64,000 bases of DNA from Oscillospiraceae bacterium (GTDB lineage: Bacteria > Bacillota > Clostridia > Oscillospirales > Oscillospiraceae), in contig SVLI01000001.1 of the NCBI GenBank assembly GCA_015068035.1, positions 186,001 to 250,000 on the forward strand. Direction: 5' to 3'. Of the stretch, positions 26,254 through 34,095 are shown piece after piece. The position numbers were made by a program, and so were the translations under genes. The notes beneath the pieces are model-generated. The model was not told where the DNA came from, did no database searches, and was given only the letters and a program-made list of their open reading frames with translations. The number at the start of each line of letters is the position of its first letter. Within the stretch, counting starts at the first letter, position 1.

Positions 26254-27189
26254 TTAGAAGGAACCCTCTTCCCAGGCAACGAGACGGACCATGCCGCCGT
26301 CGGCCGCTTCGCAGCGGAACGGGAGCGCCGCGATGATCATGCGCTTACCGGTGACAGCGTCGATGTCGCCGCCGGCGTTCTCAACCGCCATCAGGCCGTG
26401 CTGCGCAAACAGACGGTGGCAGGGCTCGTAGTCCGGATAATCGACGTCGAGGTCGCGGCCGGTGGCAGCCTTGTAGTTGTTCCACAGCCAGGGCATCTGC
26501 TCCTTGTTCGGGCAGTGCCACACGGGGGAGTCGGAAGCGCCGTAGGTGCCGGCGATGGCCTTGATCTTCTTCTCGTACATCAGCCAGTAGGCCAGCTCGG
26601 GGCCGTTGCCGGGATAGTAGTTGAAGTACTTATCGTTGTTGATTCTCCAGTAACGATGGAAGCCGGTGTTCAGCACGACGAAGTCGTTCGGGCGGATCTC
26701 CAGACCGTCCTTATCCAGCGCCTTCTGCACGTCCTCGGGAGTGATGATGTGCCAGATGGCACCCTTCTTCTCGCCCGGGATCTCCGCGTAGGGGCCCATC
26801 TTGGCGGGGTCGCCGCCGGCGGCGTTGAAGGCAGCCTCGAACTCGTCATACATCCAGGTCAGGTCGACGATGACGCCGGTGCCGATGGCATGCTCCAGGG
26901 GCATCTCGGCGAGGGTGTAGCCGTAGCGGGCGCGGTCGACTTCTTCCTCATGCAGGGTGTGGTTCGGCGCGTCGCAGTGCGTGGCGGCATGCAGGGTGCC
27001 GGTGTAGGTGTTGGTGCGCTTGTGGAAACGCTCAAGATACTGGCCGCGGGGGAACTGCAGGTCAGCACGGGCGCCCGGGAAGGGCCACAGGGGAGTGTCC
27101 CAGCCCCAGGGCTGGCTCAGGTCCCAGATCTTCGTCATTTTTTCGGTTTCAAGATAAAGTTTGTCCTTAGGCAGCGGCATGTACGCCAT
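26254..27189 (-). CDS. Cyclase-family metal hydrolase, candidate dihydrophloroglucinol cyclohydrolase
   Basis: The 311-residue protein belongs to the kynurenine formamidase/cyclase fold. The metal site HxxTHxDxPxH is present as LHAATHCDAPNH, with H67, H71, D73 and H77. DLSQPWGWDTPLWP near the start is the family N-terminal motif. Such enzymes hydrolyse cyclic or amide substrates with Mn or Zn. It is the first gene of operon C, next to SDR, dehydrogenase and BKACE partners, so hydrolytic opening of dihydrophloroglucinol to 3-hydroxy-5-oxohexanoate is the best guess. The ATG follows AGGAGG. A cyclic-amide hydrolase role cannot be excluded. Confidence 0.87.
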   Translation of the reverse strand: MAYMPLPKDKLYLETEKMTKIWDLSQPWGWDTPLWPFPGARADLQFPRGQYLERFHKRTNTYTGTLHAATHCDAPNHTLHEEEVDRARYGYTLAEMPLEHAIGTGVIVDLTWMYDEFEAAFNAAGGDPAKMGPYAEIPGEKKGAIWHIITPEDVQKALDKDGLEIRPNDFVVLNTGFHRYWRINNDKYFNYYPGNGPELAYWLMYEKKIKAIAGTYGASDSPVWHCPNKEQMPWLWNNYKAATGRDLDVDYPDYEPCHRLFAQHGLMAVENAGGDIDAVTGKRMIIAALPFRCEAADGGMVRLVAWEEGSF

Positions 27190-27227
27190 GGTAATTTCCT
27201 CCTGATTTTTAATTTATTTATTTCGGA

Positions 27228-27256
27228 TTGCGTTTTGTTCTCCGTTTAGCTATAAT
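27228..27256 (+). promoter_or_regulatory. Promoter of the MerR-family regulator, overlapping a possible divergent promoter
   Basis: TTGCGT (27228-27233) and TATAAT (27251-27256) are 17 bases apart. On the - strand TTTACA and TTATAG, also 17 bases apart, lie close by and could drive operon C. The divergent promoters overlap, a usual arrangement for a local regulator. Confidence 0.65.
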
Positions 27257-27304
27257 GGAAACGATAAACAGCTGTAAAAAAACAGTGCGAAAGGGGATCA
27301 AACG

Positions 27305-28111
27305 ATGCGATACAGGATCGGCAACGTGGCGCGTATACTCGGCATTTCTCGGGATCTCCTGCGGTATTATGAAAAAAAGGGCGTTGTCCATCCGCAGAAA
27401 GACAAGGTCAACGACTACCGGTATTACGACACATGGGACATCAATTTTCTGCTTGACTGCATCTGGTACAAGCAGTTTGGCTTCGGCATCGATCAGATCG
27501 CACACATGGTGTCCGACTGCGATTACGATGCGCTGCTTCAGCAGCTCACGGACAAGAGCGACGACATCGAGCAGTCCCTCCTTCATCAGGAGATGCTGCT
27601 GCGCCGCATCCGCGAGCACCGCGGGCAGATCAGCCGCGTCCGGGATTACATCGGCAAATGCGACATTTGCCAAAGTCCGGAGCTTTTGTGCTATCTCAAC
27701 CGCTTCAACGCGACCTTTGATGACAGTCAGGAGCTGACGATGCTCAGCCAGAGCTGGCTCAATTATATGCCCTTTACCCAGCGCTATTTTGAGATCACGC
27801 AGGAGGATCTGCTCGGCAAGCGGGACAATTTCGCTTGGGGCTTCTCTCTCACAACGGACTATGCGCAGATCTTTGAGATCACGGAAGAACCTCCCGTAAC
27901 GCGTCTGCCCTCCTGCCGGAGCATCCACTCCGCTTTCAAGAGCAGCGGCCGCGGCGGCTTCACACCCCGCCATATTGATTATATGGTGGAATATGCCGAT
28001 GCAAACGGCCTGGAGATCTGCGGGAACGCCCGCGGCAATCTCGTATGCAGCGTTCTGGATGACGGACAGCTCACCGGCTATTTTGAGGTCTGGCTGCCGA
28101 TCCGGGATTAA
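27305..28111 (+). CDS. MerR-family transcriptional regulator
   Basis: The 268-residue protein has the MerR winged HTH at residues 1-70 (YRIGNVARILGISRDLLRYYEKKGVV, then NDYRYYDTWDI). A helical dimerisation segment and a C-terminal domain of about 150 residues follow; the latter is probably ligand-binding and GyrI/BmrR-like. It carries CDICQSP around residue 120. It is divergent from the ring-opening hydrolase gene, and its promoter overlaps theirs. A strong terminator follows. The inducer is not known; an aromatic or diketo intermediate is inferred from the neighbours. Confidence 0.9.
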   Translation: MRYRIGNVARILGISRDLLRYYEKKGVVHPQKDKVNDYRYYDTWDINFLLDCIWYKQFGFGIDQIAHMVSDCDYDALLQQLTDKSDDIEQSLLHQEMLLRRIREHRGQISRVRDYIGKCDICQSPELLCYLNRFNATFDDSQELTMLSQSWLNYMPFTQRYFEITQEDLLGKRDNFAWGFSLTTDYAQIFEITEEPPVTRLPSCRSIHSAFKSSGRGGFTPRHIDYMVEYADANGLEICGNARGNLVCSVLDDGQLTGYFEVWLPIRD

Positions 28112-28136
28112 GCCTGCTTAACAAAAAGCGACTCTG

Positions 28137-28177
28137 ACCGTCCGGCTCCGAAAAGGAGCCGGACGGTTTATTTTTTG
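28137..28177 (+). terminator. Rho-independent terminator between the MerR and SDR genes
   Basis: The 13-bp stem ACCGTCCGGCTCC (28137-28149) with GGAGCCGGACGGT (28155-28167) has a 5-base loop and is followed by TTATTTTTTG. It lies between convergent genes; the - strand copy is followed only by a more distant CTTTTTG. Confidence 0.92.
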
Positions 28178-28180
28178 TCC

Positions 28181-28978
28181 TTAGCCGATGGCGGTCAGAC
28201 CACCGTCGGGATAGAGGATGTTGCCGGTCATGAAGTCGGAAGCGGGCGCAGCGAGGAACAGCGCGGTGCCGACGCAGTCGATCGGGTCGCTCATGCGGCG
28301 CAGGGGCAGGCCGGCGGCCTGCATCTCGAGGTACTTCTCGACGGTGACGTTGTTTTCCGCAGCGCGCATCTCAAAGACCTTGGTCATCATGGGAGTGGCC
28401 ATGATGTTGGGGCCAAAGGCGTTGACGGTGATGCCGTAGGGGCCGAACTCGGAGGCGATCTGCTTGGTCAGCATGTCGACCGCGCCCTTGGCCGCGCAGT
28501 AAGCAGCGTTGCCGGGGCCCTTGGTGGCGATCTTGCCGCGCACGGAGGTGACGTTGACGATCTTGCCGTAGCCGTTTTCCTTCATGTACTTGCCGAAGTG
28601 CTTGCAAGTCATCAGGATGGAGGCGACGTCATCGTGCATGACCATGTCAAACACGTCCATCGGGAAGTCCAGAACCGGGAACTTCTTGTTGATGCCCTGG
28701 CAGTTGACGAGAATATCGATGTGGCCGTAATCCTCGTTGGCAGCCTTGGCAGCAGCCTCAACCTGCTCTTCCTTGCCGGCGTCCATGACATAGTACTTGA
28801 ATTCCTTACCGGTCTCCTCCTTGAGCTGCACGCAGGCAGCGGCGAGGTTCTTCTCGGTACGGGAAGCGATGCACACGCCCGCGCCCGCGAGCGCAAACTC
28901 TCTGGCGATCAGCAGGCCAAGGCCGCCCGCGCCGCCGACGATCATAGCATTCTTGCCGGTCAGATCAAAAAAATTCAT
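28181..28978 (-). CDS. SDR-family oxidoreductase, candidate phloroglucinol reductase
   Basis: The 265-residue classical short-chain dehydrogenase has the cofactor motif GGAGGLG at 15-21, the NCQGI segment near 92, and the catalytic S145, Y160 and K164 (YCAAK). R40 after the second strand (ASRTEKN) suggests NADPH. Phloroglucinol reductases of anaerobes are NADPH-dependent SDR enzymes, so this is the best candidate here for reducing phloroglucinol to dihydrophloroglucinol. It is the last gene of operon A, after the transhydroxylase and thiolase genes. A general ketoreductase role remains possible. Confidence 0.88.
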   Translation of the reverse strand: MNFFDLTGKNAMIVGGAGGLGLLIAREFALAGAGVCIASRTEKNLAAACVQLKEETGKEFKYYVMDAGKEEQVEAAAKAANEDYGHIDILVNCQGINKKFPVLDFPMDVFDMVMHDDVASILMTCKHFGKYMKENGYGKIVNVTSVRGKIATKGPGNAAYCAAKGAVDMLTKQIASEFGPYGITVNAFGPNIMATPMMTKVFEMRAAENNVTVEKYLEMQAAGLPLRRMSDPIDCVGTALFLAAPASDFMTGNILYPDGGLTAIG

Positions 28979-29049
28979 CTTTGCTTCTCCTTTTCCTGTT
29001 TTTATGTACTGCGCCTTACTCGGCGCCCGGTTACAAAGGGTTTATTGCC

Positions 29050-30306
29050 TTAGTCGCAAAGCTCCAGAACGGTCGCCTGTCCCATGCCGCCCGCGATGCA
29101 GAGCGTGGCCAGACCGTACTTCAGGCCGCGGCGCTTCATCTCGTACATGAGCGTAACGATGATGCGGCTGCCGGAGGAGCCGACGGGGTGGCCAAGGGCG
29201 ATCGCGCCGCCGTTGACATTGATGATGTCCATGCGATCCTCCAGCCCGAGCTGCTTGATGCAGCCGATGGATTGGGCGGCGAAAGCCTCGTTGAGCTCGA
29301 TGAGCTGGATGTCATCCATCGTGAGGCCGGCGTCCTTGAGCGCCTTCGGCACGGCGGCGACAGGGCCGAGGCCCATGCTGCGCGGGTCGTTACCCGCAAC
29401 GCCCATGCCGATGATCTTCGCGATGGGCTTAAGGCCCAGCTCCTTGGCCTTCTCGGCGCTCATGAGCGTGAGCACGCTCGCGCCGTCGTTACGGCCGGAG
29501 GAGGAGGCGGCGGTGACGGTGCCGGTCAGCGCGCTGTCATTAAACAGTCTGCCGTCCTCGCCATGCTTGATGTTGAAGCAGGGCTTGAGCTTCGCCATTT
29601 TCTCCGCATTGGTATCGCGTCTCGGGAACTCATCCGTGTCAAAGACGATCGGGGGCTTTTTCTTTCCCTGCGGCACTTCAACCGGAACAATCTCCTCTTT
29701 GAAGCGGCCCGCGTCAATGGCCTCGATGGCCTTGCGCTGGGACTCCAGGGCGAAAGCGTCCTGCTCCTCACGGGTGATGCCGAGCTCCTCGGCGACGTTC
29801 TCCGCCGTTGCACCCATGTTGTAGCGGCCATAGGTCTCCTGCGGCTGGCTGAAGAACTGGCCCTCGGTCAGCGCATCGACAAACTCCGTGTTGCCGGTGC
29901 CGACGCCCCAACGGGCGTTGCGGACGTAGAACACGGCATTGGACATGCTCTCGGTACCGCCGGCGAGAACGACCTCGCTCTGTCCGGTCATGATTTCCAT
30001 CGCGCCGTTCTGCACGGCGGTCATGCCGGAGGCGCACTGACGCATAACGGTGTAGGCCGAAGCCTCCTCCGGGATACCGGCCTTCAGCGCGGCCACGCGG
30101 GCGATGTTCGGCTCGTCAGAGGTCTGGCGGCACTGGCCCAGAATGACCTCATCGACCTCTTTCGGATCCAGTCCGGTACGCGCGAGCGTTCCCTTCAGGA
30201 CCGTCTCGGCCAGGTCAACGGCGTGCAGCGGACGCAGCGCGCCACCCATATTGCCAACAGCAGTACGGCAGCCGTCTACGATGACGACTTCTTTCATTTC
30301 ACGCAT
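29050..30306 (-). CDS. Acetyl-CoA C-acetyltransferase (thiolase)
   Basis: The 418-residue thiolase cleaves acetoacetyl-CoA with CoA to two acetyl-CoA. The acyl-enzyme cysteine is C91 in MRQCASGM. The histidine motifs NEAFAAQ and [16 protein letters not shown] and the C-terminal base in CIAGGMGQA are present. The ATG at 30306 follows GGAGAG; a second ATG three codons on is less well spaced. Its place in operon A, between the transhydroxylase small subunit and the SDR, fits the last step of aromatic degradation. Confidence 0.95.
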   Translation of the reverse strand: MREMKEVVIVDGCRTAVGNMGGALRPLHAVDLAETVLKGTLARTGLDPKEVDEVILGQCRQTSDEPNIARVAALKAGIPEEASAYTVMRQCASGMTAVQNGAMEIMTGQSEVVLAGGTESMSNAVFYVRNARWGVGTGNTEFVDALTEGQFFSQPQETYGRYNMGATAENVAEELGITREEQDAFALESQRKAIEAIDAGRFKEEIVPVEVPQGKKKPPIVFDTDEFPRRDTNAEKMAKLKPCFNIKHGEDGRLFNDSALTGTVTAASSSGRNDGASVLTLMSAEKAKELGLKPIAKIIGMGVAGNDPRSMGLGPVAAVPKALKDAGLTMDDIQLIELNEAFAAQSIGCIKQLGLEDRMDIINVNGGAIALGHPVGSSGSRIIVTLMYEMKRRGLKYGLATLCIAGGMGQATVLELCD

Positions 30307-30371
30307 TGTAATTTCTCTCCGGTTTCCGACCCACAGAGCCTGCGGGTCATTTGATCAAATGAAATGGATTT

Positions 30372-30401
30372 CGGCAGCACCGATCAAAGCCGGTGCTGCC
30401 G
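30372..30401 (-). other. Intercistronic hairpin upstream of the thiolase gene
   Basis: An 11-bp perfect stem, CGGCAGCACCG (30372-30382) with CGGTGCTGCCG (30391-30401), lies in the gap between the transhydroxylase small subunit and thiolase genes. No T-run follows on the - strand, so it looks like an mRNA stability or processing element. Confidence 0.6.
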
Positions 30402-30412
30402 TTTATTTGCGT

Positions 30413-31243
30413 TTACGCCTTTTCCAGCACGATCTCCTCGAAGTTCACGCTGCCCGCGGTGCGGCACTTGAGCACGGCGGTACGGCAGCCTTCGGCCTCG
30501 ATGGTGACGGTGAAGGGCTTATTGGTGGGCAGACCCTGTACTTCAAAGTCGCCGAGGAAGTCCGTGACCGTCTCGTAGACCTTGCCGCACTCGTCGCACT
30601 TGACAGTGACCTTCGCGCCCTTGACGTCCTCACCGCAGCAGGTAACTTCGCCGCAGATGAAGGGCTTGGGCAGGTACATGTACTTCACGGAGGGCTGCGC
30701 CTTGAACGCGGGCTGGAAGTCCTCCAGCTCGTCGGCGTGCTCCGCCGCGAACTTGGAAATCTCGCTCTCCGGATCGTCCAGATCGCCGAAGATCAGCGCC
30801 TGGTTGGGGCAAACCTCGCTGCAGCGGGTGTGCTTCTCACCGGCGTCCAGCATATGGGCGCAGCCGTTGCACTTCTGCGCGATGCCGGCGATCGCGTTCC
30901 ACTGCACGCAGCCGTAGGGGCAGGCCTGCAGCAGCGCGGGATCGGCGCTCTTGGCGGGGTCGAGAATAACCAGCCCATCGGGGCGGGTGTAGAAAGCGTC
31001 CGGGCGCTTGAGCACGCAGGGCGCATTCTTGCAGTGCTGGCAGGGGATCGCAACATAGTCAACCTTGACCTTGTCATGGGTACCGTATTCGATCTCCTTC
31101 ACGCGCATCAGGTTCATACCCTCAACGGTGGCGGCGCCCAGCGCGCCGTGATCGTTGCCGATCCACTCATCCTTGCAGGCAAGGAAGCAGCTGTAGCAGC
31201 CGTTGCAGCGGTCGACGTCAATGATGAAACCGTATTTCGGCAT
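30413..31243 (-). CDS. athS: Transhydroxylase-type iron-sulfur small subunit (three clusters)
   Basis: The 276-residue protein pairs with the molybdopterin large subunit encoded just upstream. Cysteines fit three [4Fe-4S] clusters: C13/C16/C19/C23, C68/C71/C76 with C108, and C125/C128/C141/C145. The positions that would build a fourth cluster in DmsB-like proteins are lost (R80 and the SADPALLQ stretch). The C-terminal 90 residues form a carboxypeptidase-regulatory/transthyretin-like domain (CGEVTCCGEDVKGAKVTV, FLGDFEVQGLP). Three clusters plus this domain is the layout known for the pyrogallol-phloroglucinol transhydroxylase small subunit. The ATG at 31243 follows GAAAGGA with 9-base spacing. 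Confidence 0.88.
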   Translation of the reverse strand: MPKYGFIIDVDRCNGCYSCFLACKDEWIGNDHGALGAATVEGMNLMRVKEIEYGTHDKVKVDYVAIPCQHCKNAPCVLKRPDAFYTRPDGLVILDPAKSADPALLQACPYGCVQWNAIAGIAQKCNGCAHMLDAGEKHTRCSEVCPNQALIFGDLDDPESEISKFAAEHADELEDFQPAFKAQPSVKYMYLPKPFICGEVTCCGEDVKGAKVTVKCDECGKVYETVTDFLGDFEVQGLPTNKPFTVTIEAEGCRTAVLKCRTAGSVNFEEIVLEKA

Positions 31244-31271
31244 TACACTCAATCCTTTCTTACAGCTTTTG

Positions 31272-33839
31272 TCAGCAGTCCCACTTCCTGCACTCGATGA
31301 GGCAGGAGTTGGGCGCCATGCCGGGAGCGTTCTTGCTCAGCCAGCGCTTGCTGGTGAGGATGTTCACGCAGCCGCCGCGATCCGTTGCGCCCGTCTCGGT
31401 GGTGATCGGGTCGTACTTCGCGGAGCAGCCGTAGGAGTGCATCACGCCCACAGGCACACGGTAGGTGACGTCGGCGGCGCACAGGACGCTGCCGCGGTCG
31501 TTATACAGCTCGATGATGTCGCCGGTCTTGATGCCGCGGGCCTTGGCGTCCGCAGGATTGATGCGGGCAACCCAGTAGGCATAACCGTCGATGATCATGC
31601 GGTGGCAGGGAATCTCGTCGATCCAGCTGGCATGCGTATCATAATGCGTATGGAAGCTGAAGCGCGGGTGGGGGGAGATGATCTGCAGCGGATACTTCTC
31701 GTACAGCTCGGTCTCGTGGCCTTCCCAGGAGGGGATGTAGTGCGGCACGGGCGGGCGCTCCTCATCCTCGGGAGAATACTTCTTCAGGCTCTCGGAGGCA
31801 AACTCCAGCTTGCCGGACATGGTGCCCAGCTCGCAGGAATTCTCCTTGGGGACCTGGATGTTGAAGTTGTTCTTCGTGGTGATCTTCGGGTTGAGGTAGT
31901 CCTGCGTGTCGCAGGGGCGGCCCTCATAGTACCAATGGAAGGCGGGATGCGGCTCATAATCCTCCGGCACGGGGACAATGTAGTAGCCCTTCTTGTTGAA
32001 CTCTTCCCAGCTCATGCGCTTGGACAGGTCGGAAAGGTTCCAGTAAGCCTCGGCCCAATCGTCCTCGGTCTTGCCGCCGTCGGTGTACTGCTCCCAGACG
32101 CCAAGCTTCTTGGCGACTTCCTGGAAGATCTCATAGTCGGACTTGCTCTCACCCAGAGGCTCGACGCACTTCTGCTCGCGCACGATGACGCGCCAGTTGT
32201 TGCCGATCTCGGCGTGGGTGGTGTAGCCGCCGCCGACGGACCACTCGCCCAGGTCGTTGCGCTCGAGGTTGGTGCAGGCGGGCAGGATGATGTCGGCATA
32301 CTTCGCCTCGCCGCCGAACCAGCAGTCCTGGTTGACGACGCAGTCAAGCTGATTCTCGCCCACGTGGCGATAGAGCTTGACGTAGCGGTTGGTCTCGGTC
32401 ATGGTGCCCATGAAGGAGCCGCCATAACGCCAGAGCATCTTGACCTTTCCCTCGATGGGATAATAGTGCATGTTGAACTGCTGCTCCAGAGACTGGCCGC
32501 AGAAACCGTCGCCGATGAACTCGCCCTTGCCCTCCATGATGTGCTCGGGGTAGTCCAGACGGTACAGGCGCTGCTGCACGTCGGAAGCGGCATACTTGAT
32601 GTTCGCCGCGGGGGATTTGCCCATCTGGGAATCCGGCTCGGCGTAGCCCGGGAACCAGGTGTAGTCCGCCGGCGCGCCCATCGTGGTGCCCCAGATGGAG
32701 ACACCGGGCTTGCCGAAGCCCTGCATGGCGCTCAGCGCGATCAGGAAGCGGGCTTCCTCAGTACCGTAAGCGGTACGGCAGGCGGAGCCTTCGCCGCCGC
32801 GCACGCCGCCGGCGAGCGCAACGCGCTTGCTTGCCCACTCCTTCGCCAGCGCGCGGATGCGGCGGGCGGGGATGCCGGTCTTTTCGCCGGCCCACTCGGG
32901 CGTCTTGGCAACGCCGTCCTCTTCGCCGAGGATGTAAGCCTTGAACTCGTCAAAGCCGACGGTGCGGTTTTCAATGTAGAAGTGATCGTAGGTATCGTCC
33001 ACGATCCACTGGTAGGCAATCGCGGCGGCCAGCGCGGTGTCGGTGCCCGGGCGCGGCGCGAACCAGGTGCCGTCCATAACGGCGTTGGTGTAGTTGTAGA
33101 ACGGGTCGATGAAGACGCACTTCATGCCCATTTCCTTCATCCAGACACGCCAGATGTTCGACTCCTGACCGGAGTAGATGCCGTGCGTGGAGTCGGGGTC
33201 GTTGGACCAGAACACGACCATGTCGGTGTGCTTGAAGGCATCCTGCAGCAGATCGAACTGCTCAGGCTGGCCGAGACGCCAGTAGAAGCCCCACATGTGC
33301 GGCGCACCCCACATCCAGCCTTCCCAGGAGTCCGGGTTGTCCAGAATGGGCGTGTAGTTGAGCATGGAGAAGAAGCGGCCGAACGGCGCCATCTTGTAGC
33401 CAACGATACCCCAGTTGTGGTGGGAGCCGGTGAGCGCGGTGATGGCGTGGCCGTCAAACTTTCCGTTCTCGTCACGCGGCGCGAGACGGTTGATCTCGTT
33501 TGCCAGAATCGTCGCAGCCTCGTCCCAGGAAATGCGCTCGTAACCGGAAATGCCGCGCGTCTCAGGATGACGCTCGCCATTGGGATCCCAGTCCACGCGC
33601 TTCATGGGGTACAGGATGCGATCCTTGGAATACAGGCGGTTCTTCTCCGCCATGATGTTCTGCGCCACGCGCATGGCCTTCGGGGGGGAATATACCTTTC
33701 CAGTCTTATCCTCAACCGTCCAGGGCTTCGGATAATCCTCCTCGGGAACCTGCAGGGGGCGGATGCGGGTGATCTTTCCGTCCTCAACATAGACGGAAAT
33801 CGGCCCGCCGGTGGTCAGATTGGTGTAGACCTTTTCCAA
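31272..33839 (-). CDS. athL: Pyrogallol-phloroglucinol transhydroxylase-like molybdopterin large subunit
   Basis: The 855-residue protein belongs to the DMSO reductase family and binds bis-MGD molybdenum. It has no N-terminal cysteine cluster and no Tat signal, as known for cytoplasmic transhydroxylases. N-terminal TGGPISVYVEDGKITRIRP is characteristic. H140 (TGSHHNWG), D170 and S171 (NPDSWEGW) match, with a constant offset of four, the active-site His144, Asp174 and Mo-ligand Ser175 that I recall for the Pelobacter enzyme. The reaction would move a hydroxyl from 1,2,3,5-tetrahydroxybenzene to pyrogallol, giving phloroglucinol. A TTG at 33839 is used, with GGAGGAG 11 bases upstream. First gene of operon A. 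Confidence 0.88.
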   Translation of the reverse strand: MEKVYTNLTTGGPISVYVEDGKITRIRPLQVPEEDYPKPWTVEDKTGKVYSPPKAMRVAQNIMAEKNRLYSKDRILYPMKRVDWDPNGERHPETRGISGYERISWDEAATILANEINRLAPRDENGKFDGHAITALTGSHHNWGIVGYKMAPFGRFFSMLNYTPILDNPDSWEGWMWGAPHMWGFYWRLGQPEQFDLLQDAFKHTDMVVFWSNDPDSTHGIYSGQESNIWRVWMKEMGMKCVFIDPFYNYTNAVMDGTWFAPRPGTDTALAAAIAYQWIVDDTYDHFYIENRTVGFDEFKAYILGEEDGVAKTPEWAGEKTGIPARRIRALAKEWASKRVALAGGVRGGEGSACRTAYGTEEARFLIALSAMQGFGKPGVSIWGTTMGAPADYTWFPGYAEPDSQMGKSPAANIKYAASDVQQRLYRLDYPEHIMEGKGEFIGDGFCGQSLEQQFNMHYYPIEGKVKMLWRYGGSFMGTMTETNRYVKLYRHVGENQLDCVVNQDCWFGGEAKYADIILPACTNLERNDLGEWSVGGGYTTHAEIGNNWRVIVREQKCVEPLGESKSDYEIFQEVAKKLGVWEQYTDGGKTEDDWAEAYWNLSDLSKRMSWEEFNKKGYYIVPVPEDYEPHPAFHWYYEGRPCDTQDYLNPKITTKNNFNIQVPKENSCELGTMSGKLEFASESLKKYSPEDEERPPVPHYIPSWEGHETELYEKYPLQIISPHPRFSFHTHYDTHASWIDEIPCHRMIIDGYAYWVARINPADAKARGIKTGDIIELYNDRGSVLCAADVTYRVPVGVMHSYGCSAKYDPITTETGATDRGGCVNILTSKRWLSKNAPGMAPNSCLIECRKWDC

Positions 33840-34095
33840 ATCCTTTTCACTCCTCCAACGTAATATTTACAGCTTCTTGTTGTGAATGACTTTTGTCGCA
33901 AGGTATACTTTTCAGCATAGCTATACGCATACATAGTAAACCTTGGAACCGTTCCAATGTCAAGTCCAAAAGACTTCCTTTACGCGGTTTTTTGATTTTC
34001 TTTTGACAACCAATAGGTTGTTAGGCTATTCTTAATTTATAGTTTCCTTTTCCCGTGCACGTGGGCTATAATTACAATCGGAAGGGGGTATTTGC
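33840..34095. promoter_or_regulatory. Divergent control region between the two molybdoenzyme operons
   Basis: This 256-base AT-rich gap carries divergent promoters and palindromes. On the + strand TTGACA (34003-34008) and TATTCT (34027-34032) are 18 bases apart, and TATAAT stands at 34067-34072 close to the next gene. The palindrome ACAACC-AATA-GGTTGT (34006-34021) overlaps the -35 and spacer. A second one, TTGGAA-CCG-TTCCAA, is at 33943-33957, and ATAGCTAT is at 33917-33924. These are good operator candidates for a LysR or other local regulator. No - strand promoter could be fixed with confidence. Confidence 0.65.

Noticed and set aside
15757-33863. Very long open frames antisense to known genes (for example over miaA, ileS, the symporter operon and the transhydroxylase large subunit)
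   Set aside because: They are shadow frames caused by the GC-rich third codon positions of the real genes. Their products are low-complexity and His/Arg/Ala-rich, and none has a conserved motif or a proper ribosome binding site.
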